A stretch of DNA of 64,000 nucleotides from Bin87 sp965203855 (GCA_965203855.1 CBDBDN010000005.1:1054001-1118000); one strand, 5' to 3'; positions 32,904 to 41,120 are shown, counted from the first letter of the stretch. Numbers and translations are program-made. Notes: a model not told the origin generated them from the letters alone.

Positions 32904-34388
32904 ATGCCTTACCAGGACCTGCGCGAGTTTATCGCCTTTCTGGAAAGCCAGGGCGATTTGCGCCGCATTTCCGCTCCCGTTGACCCGGAGCTGGAAATCA
33001 CCGAAATCGCCCACCGAATGCTGCGCGCCGGCGGCCCGGCCCTGCTCTTTGAAAATGTAACGGGCCACGATATGCCCGTGCTGATTAACCTGTTCTGCGC
33101 CGAGCGGCGTATGAACTGGGCGCTGGAAGTATCCGGCGCCGACGCACTGGCCGCCCGGCTGGAAACGATGATCGACCTGGCCCTGGGCGGCCCGCCCGCC
33201 GGCATCGTCAACAAACTGCGCGCCTTAGGCCGGCTGGCGCAAATCGGTTCCTACCAGCCCCGCACTGTCAGCAATCCCCCCTGCCAGGAAGTCGTGCTGT
33301 CCGGCGGCGCCGTGAACCTGTACGACTTGCCCGTCATCAAATGCTGGCCCGAGGACGCCGCGCCGTACATCACGCTGCCGCTGGTGATTACCAAAGACCC
33401 GGAAACCGGCACGCAGAACTACGGCATCTACCGGATGCAGGTTCACGACCGCAACACTACCGGGATGCACTGGCAGACTCACAAAGTGGGCGCGCGTCAT
33501 TACCGAGCCAGCGCCGCGCGTTCCGATGCCCGGCTGGAAGTCGCCGCCGTACTGGGCGGCGACCCGGCGTCTATCTGGACCGGCTCGGCCCCTCTGCCGC
33601 CGGATGTCGACGAAATGACGCTGGCCGGATTTATCCGCAACCGGGGCGTAGAACTGGCGCCGGCCCACTCCGTTGACCTGCTGGTGCCGGCCCACGCCGA
33701 AATCGTCCTGGAGGGCTATGTCATCCCCGGCGAGGAACGGCTGGAAGGCCCCTTTGGCGACCACACCGGCTACTATTCCCTGGCCGAACCCTATCCGGTC
33801 TTTCATGTAGAGACCGTTACCCGTCGGCGCAATCCCATCTACCCCACCACTTTCGTAGGCCGCCCGCCTACTGAGGATTACTGGATGGGCAAGGTTACCG
33901 AGCGCGTCTTTCTGCCCCTCATCCGACTCGTCCTGCCCGAAGTGGTGGACATCAATATGCCGGCCGAGGGCATCTTTCATAACCTAGTTCTGGTGTCAAT
34001 GAAAAAAGAGTACCCCGGCCAGGCGCGCAAGGTAATCTACGGCCTTTGGGGTTTGGGACTGCTCAGCCTGGCCAAAGTCATCGTAGTGGTTGACGATTTC
34101 GTAGATGTGCAGAACCCGTCCGAAGTGGCCTGGCGCGTCGCCAACAATATCAACCCGGCCACCGACCTAACGCTCTCCGACGGCCCCATTGACGACCTGG
34201 ATGTAGCCTCGCCCACGCCGCGCTACGGCAGCCGGCTGGGCATCGACGCTACCCGCAAATGGCCGCAAGAGGGCTACCACCGGGAATGGCCGCCGGATAT
34301 TGAGATGAGCGCCGATATACGGGAAAGAGTATCCCGCCGCTGGGCCGAACTCGGCCTTGACGACATCATCCCGCCCGCCGGTTCCTGA
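32904..34388 (+). CDS. ubiD: UbiD-family decarboxylase
   Basis: The 494-residue protein starts at ATG 32904 (MPYQDLREFIAFLESQGDL). It has the UbiD architecture: LRRISAPVDPELEITEIAHR, the NYGIYRMQVHDRNTTGMHWQ block and EGPFGDHTGYYS, which supplies the Glu-Arg-Glu/Asp catalytic region for prenylated-FMN-dependent decarboxylation. Length is normal. The cofactor maker ubiX is encoded downstream. It probably decarboxylates an aromatic acid in the menaquinone route (the MqnL role in the futalosine pathway). Confidence 0.93.
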   Translation: MPYQDLREFIAFLESQGDLRRISAPVDPELEITEIAHRMLRAGGPALLFENVTGHDMPVLINLFCAERRMNWALEVSGADALAARLETMIDLALGGPPAGIVNKLRALGRLAQIGSYQPRTVSNPPCQEVVLSGGAVNLYDLPVIKCWPEDAAPYITLPLVITKDPETGTQNYGIYRMQVHDRNTTGMHWQTHKVGARHYRASAARSDARLEVAAVLGGDPASIWTGSAPLPPDVDEMTLAGFIRNRGVELAPAHSVDLLVPAHAEIVLEGYVIPGEERLEGPFGDHTGYYSLAEPYPVFHVETVTRRRNPIYPTTFVGRPPTEDYWMGKVTERVFLPLIRLVLPEVVDINMPAEGIFHNLVLVSMKKEYPGQARKVIYGLWGLGLLSLAKVIVVVDDFVDVQNPSEVAWRVANNINPATDLTLSDGPIDDLDVASPTPRYGSRLGIDATRKWPQEGYHREWPPDIEMSADIRERVSRRWAELGLDDIIPPAGS

Positions 34389-34882
34389 TGCCGCAGCCGG
34401 ACCGGAACCCGCCCGCCCCGGCCGCGCCGGAAAACGACGACGGCAGCCGCCCCGGCTGGCGTTTCGTTGAGGGCTCGGTATCCGTCAGCGTCAGTATGCT
34501 GCTGGCGCTGCTGCTCAGCGAATGCGCTTGCGGCGGGTTGCCGCTGCTCGGCTACCTGTCCGGGCTGACCCAAAGGGACGACGGCGTTATAATAGCGGCA
34601 ACGCTATTGCTGTTCCCAACCACGCTGGCGCTATATGGAGTGTTCGCTATGTTCTACGCCGCCAAAGAATTCGTCGAAAAAAGAGCCCGCCGCATCGGCC
34701 GCGCCGAGGGCCGCGCCGAAGGTATTGAGGAGGGCCGGCAGGAGGGCCGGCAGGAGGGCCGGCAGGAAGGCCGGCAGGAAGGCCGGCAGTTAGAGCGGGA
34801 GCGCATCAACCGGGCGATGGCGTCGCAGGGCGTCCCCATACACCCGGAACTCGCCAAAATCCTGGCGGACGACACGGAGTAG
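34388..34882 (+). CDS. Membrane protein with EGRQ repeats, unknown function
   Basis: The ATG at 34388 overlaps the ubiD stop (TGATG), so it is coupled. The 164-residue protein has a hydrophilic head, two membrane segments (about residues 33-57 and 68-88), then FYAAKEFVEKRARRIGRAEG and five EGRQ-type repeats (12 bases each, residues 115-138) leading into QLERERINRAMASQGVPIHPELAKIL. The EGRQ tract should be a highly charged helix. The 3' half is repeated twice downstream as truncated copies, so the tract is evidently unstable. Confidence 0.72.
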   Translation: MPQPDRNPPAPAAPENDDGSRPGWRFVEGSVSVSVSMLLALLLSECACGGLPLLGYLSGLTQRDDGVIIAATLLLFPTTLALYGVFAMFYAAKEFVEKRARRIGRAEGRAEGIEEGRQEGRQEGRQEGRQEGRQLERERINRAMASQGVPIHPELAKILADDTE

Positions 34883-34913
34883 CCCAAGCGCATCCCGGCT
34901 GTCGCTGTATGAA

Positions 34914-35132
34914 GTGTTCGCTATGTTCTACGCCGCCAAAGAATTCGTCGAGAAAAGAGCCCGACGCATCGGCCGCGCCGAGGGCCGCGCCGAAGGTATT
35001 GAGGAAGGCCGGCAGGAAGGCCGGCAGGAAGGCCGGCAGTTAGAGCGGGAGCGCATCAACCGGGCGATGGCGTCGCAGGGCGTCCCGATACACCCGGAAC
35101 TCGCCAAAATCCTGGCCGACGACACGGAGTAG
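34914..35132 (+). pseudogene. Partial tandem copy 1 of the EGRQ gene 3' half
   Basis: From GTG 34914 the sequence repeats MFAMFYAAKEFVEK... with three EGRQ-type units instead of five (274 bases after the first copy's equivalent position). The membrane segments are missing and no ribosome-binding site precedes it. This looks like a duplicated fragment, not an independent gene, although the frame is intact to its stop. Confidence 0.6.
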
Positions 35133-35163
35133 CCCAAGCGCATCCCGGCTGTCGCTGTATGAA

Positions 35164-35358
35164 GTGTTCGCTATGTTCTACGCCGCCAAAGAATTCGTTG
35201 AAAAGATAGCCCGGCGCATCGGCCACGCCGAAGGTTTCGAGCAGGGTCGGCAAGAGGGCCGGCAGTTAGAGCGGGAGCGCATCAACCAAGCAGTGGCGGC
35301 GCAGGGCATCCCTATATCCCCGGAACTCGCCAAAATCTTGGCCGACGACGCCTCGTAG
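35164..35358 (+). pseudogene. Partial tandem copy 2 of the EGRQ gene 3' half
   Basis: From GTG 35164, 250 bases after the second copy, the same frame repeats with shorter and more diverged EGRQ units (FEQGRQEGRQLERERINQAV). It is 64 residues, has no membrane segment and lacks a ribosome-binding site. The higher divergence suggests this is the older duplicate. Confidence 0.6.
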
Positions 35359-35402
35359 CCAGCAGTCCGGCCGCATCGCCTACTCCATCCCCGGTTGTTT
35401 TT

Positions 35403-36329
35403 ATGCATAATGCCGCCGCCGCCCCGGGCCCGCTCCGCGCCATTGCCGGCCGGGCGCCTCATTACCTGAACGCCATCAACATTACCGAATCGCTCTTTGC
35501 GATGCCTTTCGGCTACATCGGTATGGTTTTGGCGTCTTACTATTACGGCGGCAGCGGCTGGCCGGGATGGCACGCTTTTATTTGGATTACGCTGGCCTTT
35601 CTTGGCGTCCGCACGCTGGGAATGTCGGCTAACCGCATCATCAACGCCAAAGAGGATGCCCGCAACCCGCGCACCGCCGGCCGGCATCTCCCCGCCGGCA
35701 TCCTCAAGCCGCTGGAAATCGGCGGTATGGCCGCCGCCGGCACCGCCATATTTTTCATCGCCGCCTGGCAGCTGAACCCGCTGGCCCTGCTCCTGGCCCC
35801 GGCCGCCGCCGTCTATGTCGTGCTCTATTCCTTCGCCAAATACTACACCTGGCTGTGCAGCCTGATGCTGGGGATCGCCTTATCCATCGCCCCCTCCGGC
35901 GCCTGGATCGGCGTTGCCGGACGGCTGGACGGGCCGCCCGTGCTGTTGACCTTTGCGGTGGCAATGTGGGCCGGCGGCTTTGAGACCATCTACGGCAGCC
36001 TGGACTACGACTTTGACCGGGCCAACGGCATCAAATCCATAGCCTCCCGGTTTGGCGTCCGCAGCGCCATCCGCACTACCCGCGTCCTGCATACTCTGGC
36101 GGCGGCGGCGCTGCTGGCGTTGGGCATCTGGATGAACCTGAACCTGTTCTACTTTATCGGCTGGGCGGTTGCCGTCATCCTGCTGATTTACGAGAACAAC
36201 CTGGTCAAAACCGGCGAACCGGCGCGCATCGGCAAAGCCTTCGCCTTCAACAAATACATATCAACGCAGCTGCTGGGCTTCACGATACTGGCGGTTGCCG
36301 TCCCCCTGCCCGGCTTTTTCCCCTGGTAG
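35403..36329 (+). CDS. ubiA: UbiA-family prenyltransferase
   Basis: The 308-residue protein is an integral membrane prenyltransferase with eight or nine hydrophobic segments. The first Asp-rich motif is present as NRIINAKEDARNPRTAGRHLPAG, and the second as YGSLDYDFDRANGIKSIASRFG, the latter binding the prenyl diphosphate through Mg2+. It transfers a polyprenyl tail to an aromatic acid, here probably the precursor of menaquinone (MqnP role). It lies within the ubiD-ubiX-ubiE cluster. Confidence 0.92.
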   Translation: MHNAAAAPGPLRAIAGRAPHYLNAINITESLFAMPFGYIGMVLASYYYGGSGWPGWHAFIWITLAFLGVRTLGMSANRIINAKEDARNPRTAGRHLPAGILKPLEIGGMAAAGTAIFFIAAWQLNPLALLLAPAAAVYVVLYSFAKYYTWLCSLMLGIALSIAPSGAWIGVAGRLDGPPVLLTFAVAMWAGGFETIYGSLDYDFDRANGIKSIASRFGVRSAIRTTRVLHTLAAAALLALGIWMNLNLFYFIGWAVAVILLIYENNLVKTGEPARIGKAFAFNKYISTQLLGFTILAVAVPLPGFFPW

Positions 36330-36364
36330 CCGGCCGGCCGCGCAGTGAATGACGGGTTGAGACG

Positions 36365-36997
36365 ATGACGCTGCTGACGCCATTGCCATCGCACAATTCG
36401 CCGGCCCATCCGGTGGTAGTCGGCATCACCGGCGCCAGCGGAGCCGTCATCGGGCGGGCGATAATTGACGCCTTGCTGCAACGGGAGCGGCCCGTTATCG
36501 CCCTCGCTTCCAACGCCGCGCGTATGGTGTGGCAAGAGGAGTTGGACGAATCCTATAATCAGGCCATCGCCCGCTGGACGGAACAGCCCCATTTCCGGCA
36601 CTACGCCATCAGCGACCTTTTCGCCCCCGTGGCCAGCGGCACCTTCCCTACCGCCGGAATGGTCATTGCGCCGGCCAGTATGAACAGCGTCGCCGCCCTG
36701 TCTCACGGCATGACGCCCAACCTGCTGCTGCGCGCCGCCGATGTAACCCTCAAAGAACGCCGTCCGCTGGTACTCATCCCCCGCGAGACGCCCCTGCACG
36801 CCGTCCATCTGGAAAACCTGCTTACCCTGTCAAAGCTGGGCGCCGCCATCCTGCCGCCGGAGCCGCCTTTCTATCTGAAACCGCTGGACATTGACGGCCT
36901 GGTGGACTTCATCGCCCAGCGCGCTCTGGTCGCGCTCGGCATCTCTGCCGCCCTGCCCGATGCTATGCAGTACCAGGACCGGGAACGGCAGCCATAG
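36365..36997 (+). CDS. ubiX: Flavin prenyltransferase UbiX
   Basis: The 210-residue protein has the UbiX pattern: VVGITGASGAVIGRAIIDALL near the start, SNAARMVWQEEL, GTFPTAGMVIAPASMNSVAALSHGMTPNLLLRAADVTLKERRPLVLIPRETPLHAVHLENLLTLSKLGA. It joins FMN to dimethylallyl phosphate, giving the prenylated FMN cofactor of UbiD. Presence of both in one operon is a functional pair. The first 14 residues are a variable extension. Confidence 0.93.
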   Translation: MTLLTPLPSHNSPAHPVVVGITGASGAVIGRAIIDALLQRERPVIALASNAARMVWQEELDESYNQAIARWTEQPHFRHYAISDLFAPVASGTFPTAGMVIAPASMNSVAALSHGMTPNLLLRAADVTLKERRPLVLIPRETPLHAVHLENLLTLSKLGAAILPPEPPFYLKPLDIDGLVDFIAQRALVALGISAALPDAMQYQDRERQP

Positions 36998-37015
36998 CCG
37001 GCCGGCAGTATCAAT

Positions 37016-37627
37016 ATGACGCAAATCATCCTCTACATCGCCGTCAGCCTGGACGGGTTTATCGCCGATGCCGGCGGCGGCGTGGACTGGCTGCCGCCGG
37101 GCGATGGCGGCGATGATGGCGGTGATGACAAACGCCGCTATGCCGATTTCTATGCCGCCGTTTCCGCCCTGATTATGGGCCGCCGCACTTACGACCAGGT
37201 TCGGCAGTTCGGAGATTGGCCCTATCCCGGCAAGCCCGTCTATGTGTTCACTACCCGCCCGCCGGATGATACGCCGCCGCCCGGCGTCCGGTTCATCCAA
37301 ATCGATGCCGCCGCTTTCGCCCGAACCGTGGCGTCTCAACATACTGCCGGCCCCATCTGGCTGGTGGGCGGCGCAGACCTCGCTAATCAATTCCGCATCG
37401 CCGGCCTGATTGACGAATATCGGGTTTTCGTCATCCCGATAATCTTGGGACAGGGCGTTCCCCTGTTTGGCGGCCCAGGCGTTGGCGATGCTCATGGCAA
37501 TGACGATAGCGATGCTGATGGCAATGATGCTGGCAAGGCGGCTCCGACGCCGCTGCGGTTGGTGGCAGCGCAAACTTATGCGGACGGTATCGCAATGCTC
37601 CGCTACCGCCCGGCCGAAACGGGTTAG
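37016..37627 (+). CDS. Dihydrofolate reductase/RibD-C-like reductase
   Basis: The 203-residue protein begins at ATG 37016, 18 bases after ubiX. It has LYIAVSLDGFIADAGGGVDWL, the RibD C-terminal-type start, then LIMGRRTYDQVRQFGDWPY, IWLVGGADLANQF (nucleotide motif) and DEYRVFVIPIILGQGVPLF. An unusual Asp/Gly/Asn-rich insertion (DAHGNDDSDADGNDAG) lies near residues 160-178. The reaction and link to menaquinone are unknown; NADPH-dependent reduction is likely from the fold. Confidence 0.82.
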   Translation: MTQIILYIAVSLDGFIADAGGGVDWLPPGDGGDDGGDDKRRYADFYAAVSALIMGRRTYDQVRQFGDWPYPGKPVYVFTTRPPDDTPPPGVRFIQIDAAAFARTVASQHTAGPIWLVGGADLANQFRIAGLIDEYRVFVIPIILGQGVPLFGGPGVGDAHGNDDSDADGNDAGKAAPTPLRLVAAQTYADGIAMLRYRPAETG

Positions 37628-37632
37628 CCGCA

Positions 37633-38349
37633 ATGGCGCATCTGCGCGGCGACGACAAACGCCGCTATGTAGCCGAAATGTTTGCCCGCATTTCGCCGCG
37701 CTACGACCTGATGAATACCCTGATGACCGGCGGCCAACATCATCGCTGGAAACGCGCCGCCGCCCGCCGGGCCGCCGCCGGACAGGACGGCATCGCCCTG
37801 GATGTAGCTACCGGCACCGGCGACTTGGCCTTTGCGCTGGCCCGCCGTCCGGGTATCCAGGCCGCCGTCGGGGTTGACCTGCTGCCGGAGATGCTGGCGA
37901 TTGCCGCCGCCAAGCCGGACAACCGCCGCGCCCCGGCCCGCTTTGTGATGGGCGATGCCCTGCGCCTGCCCTTTCCCGACAATACCTTTTGCTGCGCCAC
38001 TGCCGGCTTCAGCCTCCGCAATATGGCCGATGTCCCCGCCGCCATCAGCGAAATGGCGCGCGTCGTCGCCCCCGGCGGATGCGTGGCCACCCTGGAGCTG
38101 ACGCCAATGGACGGCGGCGTCCGGGCGGCGCTGGGCGGCTTATATTTCAAGCGCATCGTGCCGCTGCTGGGGCAGCTGATTGCCGGCGACCGCACCGCTT
38201 ACACCTACCTGCCCAGCAGCGTAGATTACTTTCTGACCGCCGACGAACTGGCGGCAGTGTACCGCGCCGCCGGCTTGGTAGATGTCGGCTACCGCAAAAT
38301 GGGCGGCGGCGGAGTAGCCGTCCATTACGGCGTCAAGCCGCCGCCGTAG
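37633..38349 (+). CDS. ubiE: Demethylmenaquinone methyltransferase (UbiE/MenG)
   Basis: The 238-residue protein starts at ATG 37633, six bases after the previous stop. It shows the UbiE pattern: YVAEMFARISPRYDLMNTLMTGGQHHRWKR, motif I ALDVATGTGDLAFAL, VGVDLLPEMLAIA and FVMGDALRLPFPDNTFCCATAGFSLRNMADV. The SSV(D)YF stretch and C-terminal GGGVAVHYGVKP are also conserved. It methylates demethylmenaquinone with SAM, the last step of menaquinone synthesis, and closes the operon begun by ubiD. Confidence 0.94.
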   Translation: MAHLRGDDKRRYVAEMFARISPRYDLMNTLMTGGQHHRWKRAAARRAAAGQDGIALDVATGTGDLAFALARRPGIQAAVGVDLLPEMLAIAAAKPDNRRAPARFVMGDALRLPFPDNTFCCATAGFSLRNMADVPAAISEMARVVAPGGCVATLELTPMDGGVRAALGGLYFKRIVPLLGQLIAGDRTAYTYLPSSVDYFLTADELAAVYRAAGLVDVGYRKMGGGGVAVHYGVKPPP

Positions 38350-38368
38350 CTAACTCTTTACGACGCCG

Positions 38369-38395
38369 GATTCCCGGTTGCGCCGGAATGACGGT
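38369..38395 (+). repeat. Single palindromic GGATTCC...GGAATGACGG element
   Basis: GGATTCCCGGTTGCGCCGGAATGACGG is a solitary copy of the dispersed palindrome in the + orientation, between ubiE and the convergent secreted-protein gene. Confidence 0.75.
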
Positions 38396-38468
38396 TGCGG
38401 CGCGGGATATGGCTATGTATGGCGAGGAGCGGGCTGTAGCGAGGACCGGCGGCGTAGCGGTTCGCACG

Positions 38469-38978
38469 CTAACGGCACCACGCCATATGCGCCCACCGGA
38501 CGAATTGGCCGCCCGCGACTGCTGAAATCTTGTTGTAACGATTCAGTGCCGTGGAACTTGGGGAGATAACGCGAACATAATCACTGTCGTCGCCGTTGCT
38601 GCGTATTTTCACGTAATGCCCGGTCTGATCTACCCGCCACGGACCGGAAATATAAAACGAAGCTCCGTAAGATGGTATGAAATCCACGCCATCCCCGAAG
38701 TGGGTTCCTAAACTGGGAGTCGTGCCCGGGGGGATTAAATCCGGGCTTACTCCCACATACCGGGCGGGCGTTCCCCCGCCGCGTTGCAACACCAGCAGCC
38801 AGCCGCTGTCGCTGTTGCCGCCATTATACGCCGCTTGCCCGTCCCGCACATTGTACCAGCGCGGCTGCTGCCCATACTCCTGGCAAACCCGCTGCGAGTA
38901 AGTGTACCCGCCATAAGCCTGCGCCTCCGCTTCACTGCTGGGAAACGCCAGCCCGGCGGCAATGGCAATCCCGGCCAA
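38469..38978 (-). CDS. Secreted protein, paralogue of 7008-7538; N-terminus read through a 17-C tract
   Basis: The frame as assembled opens with TTG 38978 inside a signal peptide. An ATG at 39078 with GAGGTGA upstream starts MTAIL and then 17 C; with 16 or 19 C the frame joins to give a full signal peptide (RHWLPQNLTTAWLRLGKAAV... then VLAGIAIAAGLAFPSSEAEAQ). In that frame the N-terminus aligns with the paralogue (MTAIL, AW-x-RLGK-x-AVI). The mature protein shares YTY(S/T)Q-x-x-CQEYG, VRDGQAAYNGGNSDSGWL and VRWAHMAWC. It lies 4 bases after the stop of the HEPN-like gene. Function unknown. Confidence 0.65.
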   Translation of the reverse strand: MAGIAIAAGLAFPSSEAEAQAYGGYTYSQRVCQEYGQQPRWYNVRDGQAAYNGGNSDSGWLLVLQRGGGTPARYVGVSPDLIPPGTTPSLGTHFGDGVDFIPSYGASFYISGPWRVDQTGHYVKIRSNGDDSDYVRVISPSSTALNRYNKISAVAGGQFVRWAHMAWCR

Positions 38979-39046
38979 AACTGCGATAACGGCGGCCTTC
39001 CCTAGCCGCAGCCAAGCCGTCGTTAGGTTTTGGGGCAGCCAATGTC

Positions 39047-39063
39047 GGGGGGGGGGGGGGGGG
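39047..39063 (-). repeat. Poly-C tract (17 C on the coding strand) in the second secreted-protein leader
   Basis: Seventeen C residues directly follow the fifth codon of ATG 39078. The downstream ORF is out of frame at 17 and in frame at 16 or 19. A tract this long is prone to slippage in cells and to miscalling in sequencing, so the true length must be checked. Confidence 0.88.
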
Positions 39064-39075
39064 CAGAATGGCAGT

Positions 39076-39091
39076 CATAAGTTCACCTCAA
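39076..39091 (-). promoter_or_regulatory. Ribosome-binding site and start codon of the second secreted protein, coupled to the HEPN-like gene
   Basis: The stop TGA of the HEPN-like gene (39085-39083) is part of its own downstream SD, TTGAGGTGA, and the ATG follows 4 bases later. This arrangement suggests translational coupling: ribosomes finishing the HEPN-like gene would reinitiate at the secreted protein. Confidence 0.65.
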
Positions 39092-39478
39092 GCCTTCCAG
39101 AGTGCGGATAAATTGGGCGGCCAATTCTTTGCCCATCAGAATAAACTCGGCGGCCGGCGGGCTGCCGTAGAACCGCTGGTGGTACGCGCTCATCGTCATA
39201 TACTGCAACAGCAGATCGCGCGGCGCGTTCTCCTCATTTACCAGACGATAAACGGTTTCCTCCAGCAGGTTATGGGCGTAATGGGGCCAGCCCCGGGTCT
39301 CGGCGGCGGCTTTGATGGCGTGAGCCGCGGCGCCCCACAGCTTGTTGCTGGCTTCCTCCAGCTCGCTACGCGCCAGCTCGTCGTCCACCAATTCCAGGAA
39401 ATGCCAGCTGCGCTCCCGGTGGTAAGCGACGGTATCAGCGTCGGCAATAGTCTGTGTTGCTGTCGGTGCGGTTGTCAT
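39083..39478 (-). CDS. PaREP1-like HEPN-related protein C
   Basis: The 131-residue protein (ATG 39478) contains LARSELEEASNKLWGAAAHAIKAAAETRGWPHYAHNLLEETVYRL, which is the PaREP1/PaREP8 pattern (EA-x-x-KLWGA-x-x-HAIKA-x-AE-x-RGW), then LLLQYMTMSAYHQRFYG. It is more typical than the two tandem relatives at 25777-26824. No R-x(4-6)-H motif is obvious. It directly precedes and overlaps the leader of the poly-C secreted protein, giving a two-gene operon. Confidence 0.72.
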   Translation of the reverse strand: MTTAPTATQTIADADTVAYHRERSWHFLELVDDELARSELEEASNKLWGAAAHAIKAAAETRGWPHYAHNLLEETVYRLVNEENAPRDLLLQYMTMSAYHQRFYGSPPAAEFILMGKELAAQFIRTLEGLR

Positions 39479-39741
39479 ACTGGCATATCACGCGTTGGGC
39501 AAAATCGGTTAGCGGGCAACACTAGCCGCAGCGGATGGCCCCCGCCCGCTGATGGTAAAAGATATTATCCCACATTGCCCCGATAAGCAAGACGGCCCTT
39601 TTGACGCAGCATCGTAAAGGCGCAGAGTACTGCTGACGCTTATGCTACAATTGCGCCAATAAACGGACGCCAATAACCAGACGATTGATTGTTAAATTGA
39701 CTGCCAATCGGATGCCGGCGCATAGGGCAAGAGGACAATAG

Positions 39742-40128
39742 ATGATGGCTACAGCAGCGACTACCGAGATGACGGCCCAATCGTCCCCCAACTGCCGGCC
39801 CGTGGAAATCACCGGGCGAGTATGGGGCGTACAGCTGGACCCGCCGGGCGAAAATTACACCGGCGCTTTCCGCCTGCTTACGCTGGACACCAATCAAATC
39901 ATCGAAGCCCCTTTCAGCGAAAAGTGGTGGTGGGAAATCCTGCCGGCATTCCAGGCCAATGATGTGCGCCATGTGATAGTCAAAGGCATCGGCGAACATA
40001 CGCCCGACGGCGAATTGCAGCGCATCGCCGTAGTTGAATCCGTAAGCTGGTTCTGGGCGCCGGCGCCTAACCGCCTGTTCGATACCGACCCGCCGCCCCG
40101 GATAACCGCTCTCGGCAGCATCAAGTAA
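39742..40128 (+). CDS. Unknown partner protein of the PIN toxin, copy 1
   Basis: The 128-residue protein (ATG ATG at 39742) holds EITGRVWGVQLDPPGENYTGAFRLLTLDTNQIIEAPFSEKWWWEILPAFQANDVRHVIVKGIGEHTPDGELQRIAVVESVSWFW. This beta-rich core is not a known antitoxin type to me, yet it directly precedes a PIN gene in both copies. Upstream, TTATGCTACAATTGCGCC (TG-x-TACAAT, an extended -10) is kept in both copies and is probably the promoter. Antitoxin identity is inference. Confidence 0.65.
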   Translation: MMATAATTEMTAQSSPNCRPVEITGRVWGVQLDPPGENYTGAFRLLTLDTNQIIEAPFSEKWWWEILPAFQANDVRHVIVKGIGEHTPDGELQRIAVVESVSWFWAPAPNRLFDTDPPPRITALGSIK

Positions 40129-40143
40129 GGGGAAGCCTGCTTT

Positions 40144-40554
40144 ATGCCCACTTTCTTTGCCGATGCATCCTACTGGATAGCCCTGATTACACCGGATGAT
40201 GAGTTCCACGAACAGGCCACTGAATACTCAACCCTGCTGCTGGACGAGCAGCTGGTAACTACGCAATTAGTGCTGAATGAACTTTTGAATCCCCGGAGCG
40301 GAACCTCGCGCCGGCGCCGTCACGCCGCTATCGCGCTGGTTGACGCAATCATCCAGCATCCCCGCATTGCCGTTGAACCGCAAACTTCGGAGCAATTCCA
40401 TAACGCTTTGGCGCGCCTCCGCAACCGTCCCGACCGGGAGTGGAGCATCACCGACTGCGCCAGCTTTCTAGTGATGGAGCGGGATGGCATCCGGGAAGCG
40501 CTAACCAGCGACCGCCATTTTGAGCAGGCCGGGTTTGCGGTAATGCTGCGCTAG
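40144..40554 (+). CDS. PIN-domain ribonuclease (VapC-like), copy 1
   Basis: The 136-residue protein begins at ATG 40144, 15 bases after its partner gene. The PIN acidic residues are present: FFADASYWIAL (Asp 6), VLNELLN (Glu), WSITDCASFLVM (Asp) and ALTSDRHFEQAGFAVMLR (Asp). It is the VapC-type length. It would cleave RNA, probably tRNA or rRNA, and be neutralised by the adjacent protein. The second copy at 41121-41543 shares the C-terminal 45 residues very closely. Confidence 0.85.
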   Translation: MPTFFADASYWIALITPDDEFHEQATEYSTLLLDEQLVTTQLVLNELLNPRSGTSRRRRHAAIALVDAIIQHPRIAVEPQTSEQFHNALARLRNRPDREWSITDCASFLVMERDGIREALTSDRHFEQAGFAVMLR

Positions 40555-40697
40555 GGGTTGAGATGCGCGCCGCAGCGGCGCCAAGGCGCCCAGCGCTCCC
40601 GATGCTTTATGCTACAATTGCGCCAACCGGCGACGGACGATTGATTGCCAAATTGACTGCCAATCGGATGCCGGCGCATAGGGCGAGAGGACAATAG

Positions 40698-41033
40698 ATG
40701 ATGGCTACAGCAGCGACTACCGAAATGGCGGCCCAATCGTCCCCCAACTGCCGCCCGGTGGAAATCACCGGGCGAGTATGGGGCGTACAGCTGGACCCGC
40801 CGGGCGAAAATTACACCGGCGCTTTCCGCCTGCTTACGCTGGACACCAACCAAATCATTGAAGCCCCTTTCAGCGAAAAGTGGTGGTGGGAAATCCTGCC
40901 GGCATTCCAGGCCAACGATGTGCGCCATGTGGTAGTCAAAGGCATCGGCGAACACACGCCCGACGGCGAATTGCAGCGCATCGCCGCAGTTGAATCGGTA
41001 AGCTGGTTCTGGGCGCGCAACCCCCTGCTATAG
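40698..41033 (+). CDS. Unknown partner protein of the PIN toxin, copy 2
   Basis: The 111-residue protein is almost identical to residues 1-107 of 39742-40128 (MMATAATTEM(T/A)AQSSPNCRPV...), including the upstream promoter and leader. It then diverges: the last residues after SWFWA are RNPLL instead of PAPNRLFDTD. The tail of copy 1 was therefore lost or replaced. The following PIN gene lies 88 bases away, not 15. Confidence 0.65.
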   Translation: MMATAATTEMAAQSSPNCRPVEITGRVWGVQLDPPGENYTGAFRLLTLDTNQIIEAPFSEKWWWEILPAFQANDVRHVVVKGIGEHTPDGELQRIAAVESVSWFWARNPLL

Positions 41034-41120
41034 TCTGGTGCCGCCCGGCGATTGCCATTGCCGTATGCGTCAAGCCGCCAGTGCGTCAAGCCGTCAGCAG
41101 GGATGGGATGGGTAGCAGAA

